From the NCBI GenBank assembly GCA_016303195.1, contig JAEDMD010000127.1:1-5836 (forward strand): a DNA stretch of 5,836 nucleotides, read 5' to 3'. Shown one piece after another: positions 5,187 through 5,836 of the stretch; within the stretch, counting starts at the first letter, position 1; the number at the start of each line of letters is the position of its first letter. The position numbers were made by a program, and so were the translations under genes. The notes beneath the pieces are model-generated. The model was not told the origin of the DNA. It worked only from the letters and a program-made list of their open reading frames with translations, and searched no databases. Origin of the DNA: Oscillospiraceae bacterium (GTDB lineage: Bacteria; Bacillota; Clostridia; Oscillospirales; Ruminococcaceae).

Positions 5187-5836
5187 CTAACCCCTCCGAA
5201 AAGAAATATCTGCTGTTATGATCAAAGCAACAGCGGCTGTTCCGAGTATCATTAGTACAATATCCCTGCCGCTTGCCTCTGCTTTTCTGTAGGATGAATA
5301 TGCTCCGCCCAGCTTCATGCCACGCACCTGCACCGATTCGGAAAGCTCATCAGCGACCTTGCTTGTGCGGATCAGCATCGGGACAAGGATACATTCGGCG
5401 GTCAAGAACGGATGGCGTAGTACATTGACTGGCGAAGTGCCGATGCCTCGTATTTTCTGCGATTCACGGACATGGCGGTATTCCTCTGCAAGTGTGGGCA
5501 TGAAGCGGAACAATACCGTTAATGACAGTGTGGCAGCTCTCGGTATTTTCATCTGGTTCAGTGCTGCGATCAGTAAGCCTGCTGGTGCTTTGATGATCGG
5601 AGCGACTGCCATGACCGGCAGCATGAGCCTTCTGATATAGACCGTCAGCAGGGGCAAATTCCCGAACATACCGGTATTTTTCATCATCAGCATCAGTACA
5701 TACAGGATACCGTATGCGAATGTACAGCGCAATGCTTTACCGATACAGCCGAACGGGATAAGCCATATCCACATAAAAGCAAGACACATCAGCAGGGCAG
5801 TTTCCGTTTTCAGTATCAATGCGGACAAAGATACCA
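5187..5836 (-). CDS. ecfT: EcfT-type transmembrane coupling protein, 5' end outside the window
   Basis: The frame is open to the window edge, so the N-terminus, where a DPRTK-like motif would be expected, is not visible; the TTG at 5828 is probably an internal leucine. About 215 residues are seen. Numbering from that TTG, hydrophobic segments lie at roughly 1-26, 33-50 and 68-90, followed by LFRFMPT (106-112), the first coupling motif KIRGIG (125-130) and the second VRG (168-170). These cytoplasmic X-R-G motifs dock EcfT on the two ATPases. A final hydrophobic helix follows GRDIV (187-191), and the protein ends FRRG 43 residues after VRG. The stop TAG 5189-5187 is one base from the TTG start of the fused ATPase, so the two are co-transcribed. 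It is paralogous to the EcfT at 1527-2269 and serves as an intact reference for that gene's C-terminus. No S component for this cassette is in the window; it may lie upstream. Confidence 0.92.
   Translation of the reverse strand, partial: VSLSALILKTETALLMCLAFMWIWLIPFGCIGKALRCTFAYGILYVLMLMMKNTGMFGNLPLLTVYIRRLMLPVMAVAPIIKAPAGLLIAALNQMKIPRAATLSLTVLFRFMPTLAEEYRHVRESQKIRGIGTSPVNVLRHPFLTAECILVPMLIRTSKVADELSESVQVRGMKLGGAYSSYRKAEASGRDIVLMILGTAAVALIITADISFRRG
5191..5197 (-). promoter_or_regulatory. Strong ribosome binding site GGAGGGG supporting a TTG start
   Basis: It lies 5 nt before the TTG at 5185 and inside the last codons of the upstream ecfT. This justifies the non-ATG start of the fused ATPase. 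Confidence 0.8.

Noticed and set aside
1..5836. CRISPR arrays, tRNA or rRNA genes, complete insertion sequences, classical riboswitches
   Set aside because: I looked for regularly spaced repeats, cloverleaf-like segments, transposase motifs and leader structures before the ECF genes, and found none that I could support.

Overview
The window looks like low-to-mid GC Bacillota DNA, probably a gut-type clostridium of the Ruminococcus/Oscillospiraceae kind. That is a judgement from gene content, tight operon spacing, strong GGAGG-type ribosome binding sites, a TTG start and a consensus sigma-A promoter; no marker gene is present to fix the taxon. All genes lie on the minus strand, so transcription runs from right (5836) to left (1).

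Right part (5836-3860): the downstream end of one energy-coupling factor (ECF) transporter cassette. It holds an EcfT membrane protein, cut by the window edge, followed one base later by a fused double-ATPase (EcfA-EcfA in one chain). This ATPase stops just before the H-loop of its second nucleotide-binding domain, so it looks 3'-truncated by about 29 residues relative to its paralogue in the same window.

Middle (3859-2912): about 300 bases without a clear gene, then a TetR-family regulator. The regulator has a textbook promoter (TTGACA, 17 bp, TATAAT) and a 22-bp near-perfect palindrome directly after the -10 box. A hairpin terminator overlaps its stop codon. Two further copies of the palindrome core sit between this terminator and the next gene, so the regulator probably controls both itself and the downstream operon.

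Left part (2850-91): a compact second ECF cassette made of a Trep_Strep/MptD-type substrate-binding membrane protein (S component), EcfT, and a complete fused double-ATPase. The S and T genes overlap as TGATG. EcfT carries an apparent frameshift at an A7 run. The run forms the -1 slippery heptamer A AAA AAC in the correct phase, with an SD-like AGAGGT 11 nt upstream. A -1 shift restores the conserved EcfT C-terminus and ends the gene in an ATGA overlap with the ATPase start. This is the most interesting feature here: a real mutation, a sequence error, or programmed frameshifting. At the left edge another ATG overlaps the ATPase stop codon (TTATGA) but its frame ends after 20 codons, so the next gene is broken, misread or starts outside the window.

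Together the left genes would form a TetR-controlled importer: the S component binds an unknown substrate, EcfT couples it to the ATPases, and the fused EcfA supplies both ATP sites. The substrate cannot be read from the sequence.
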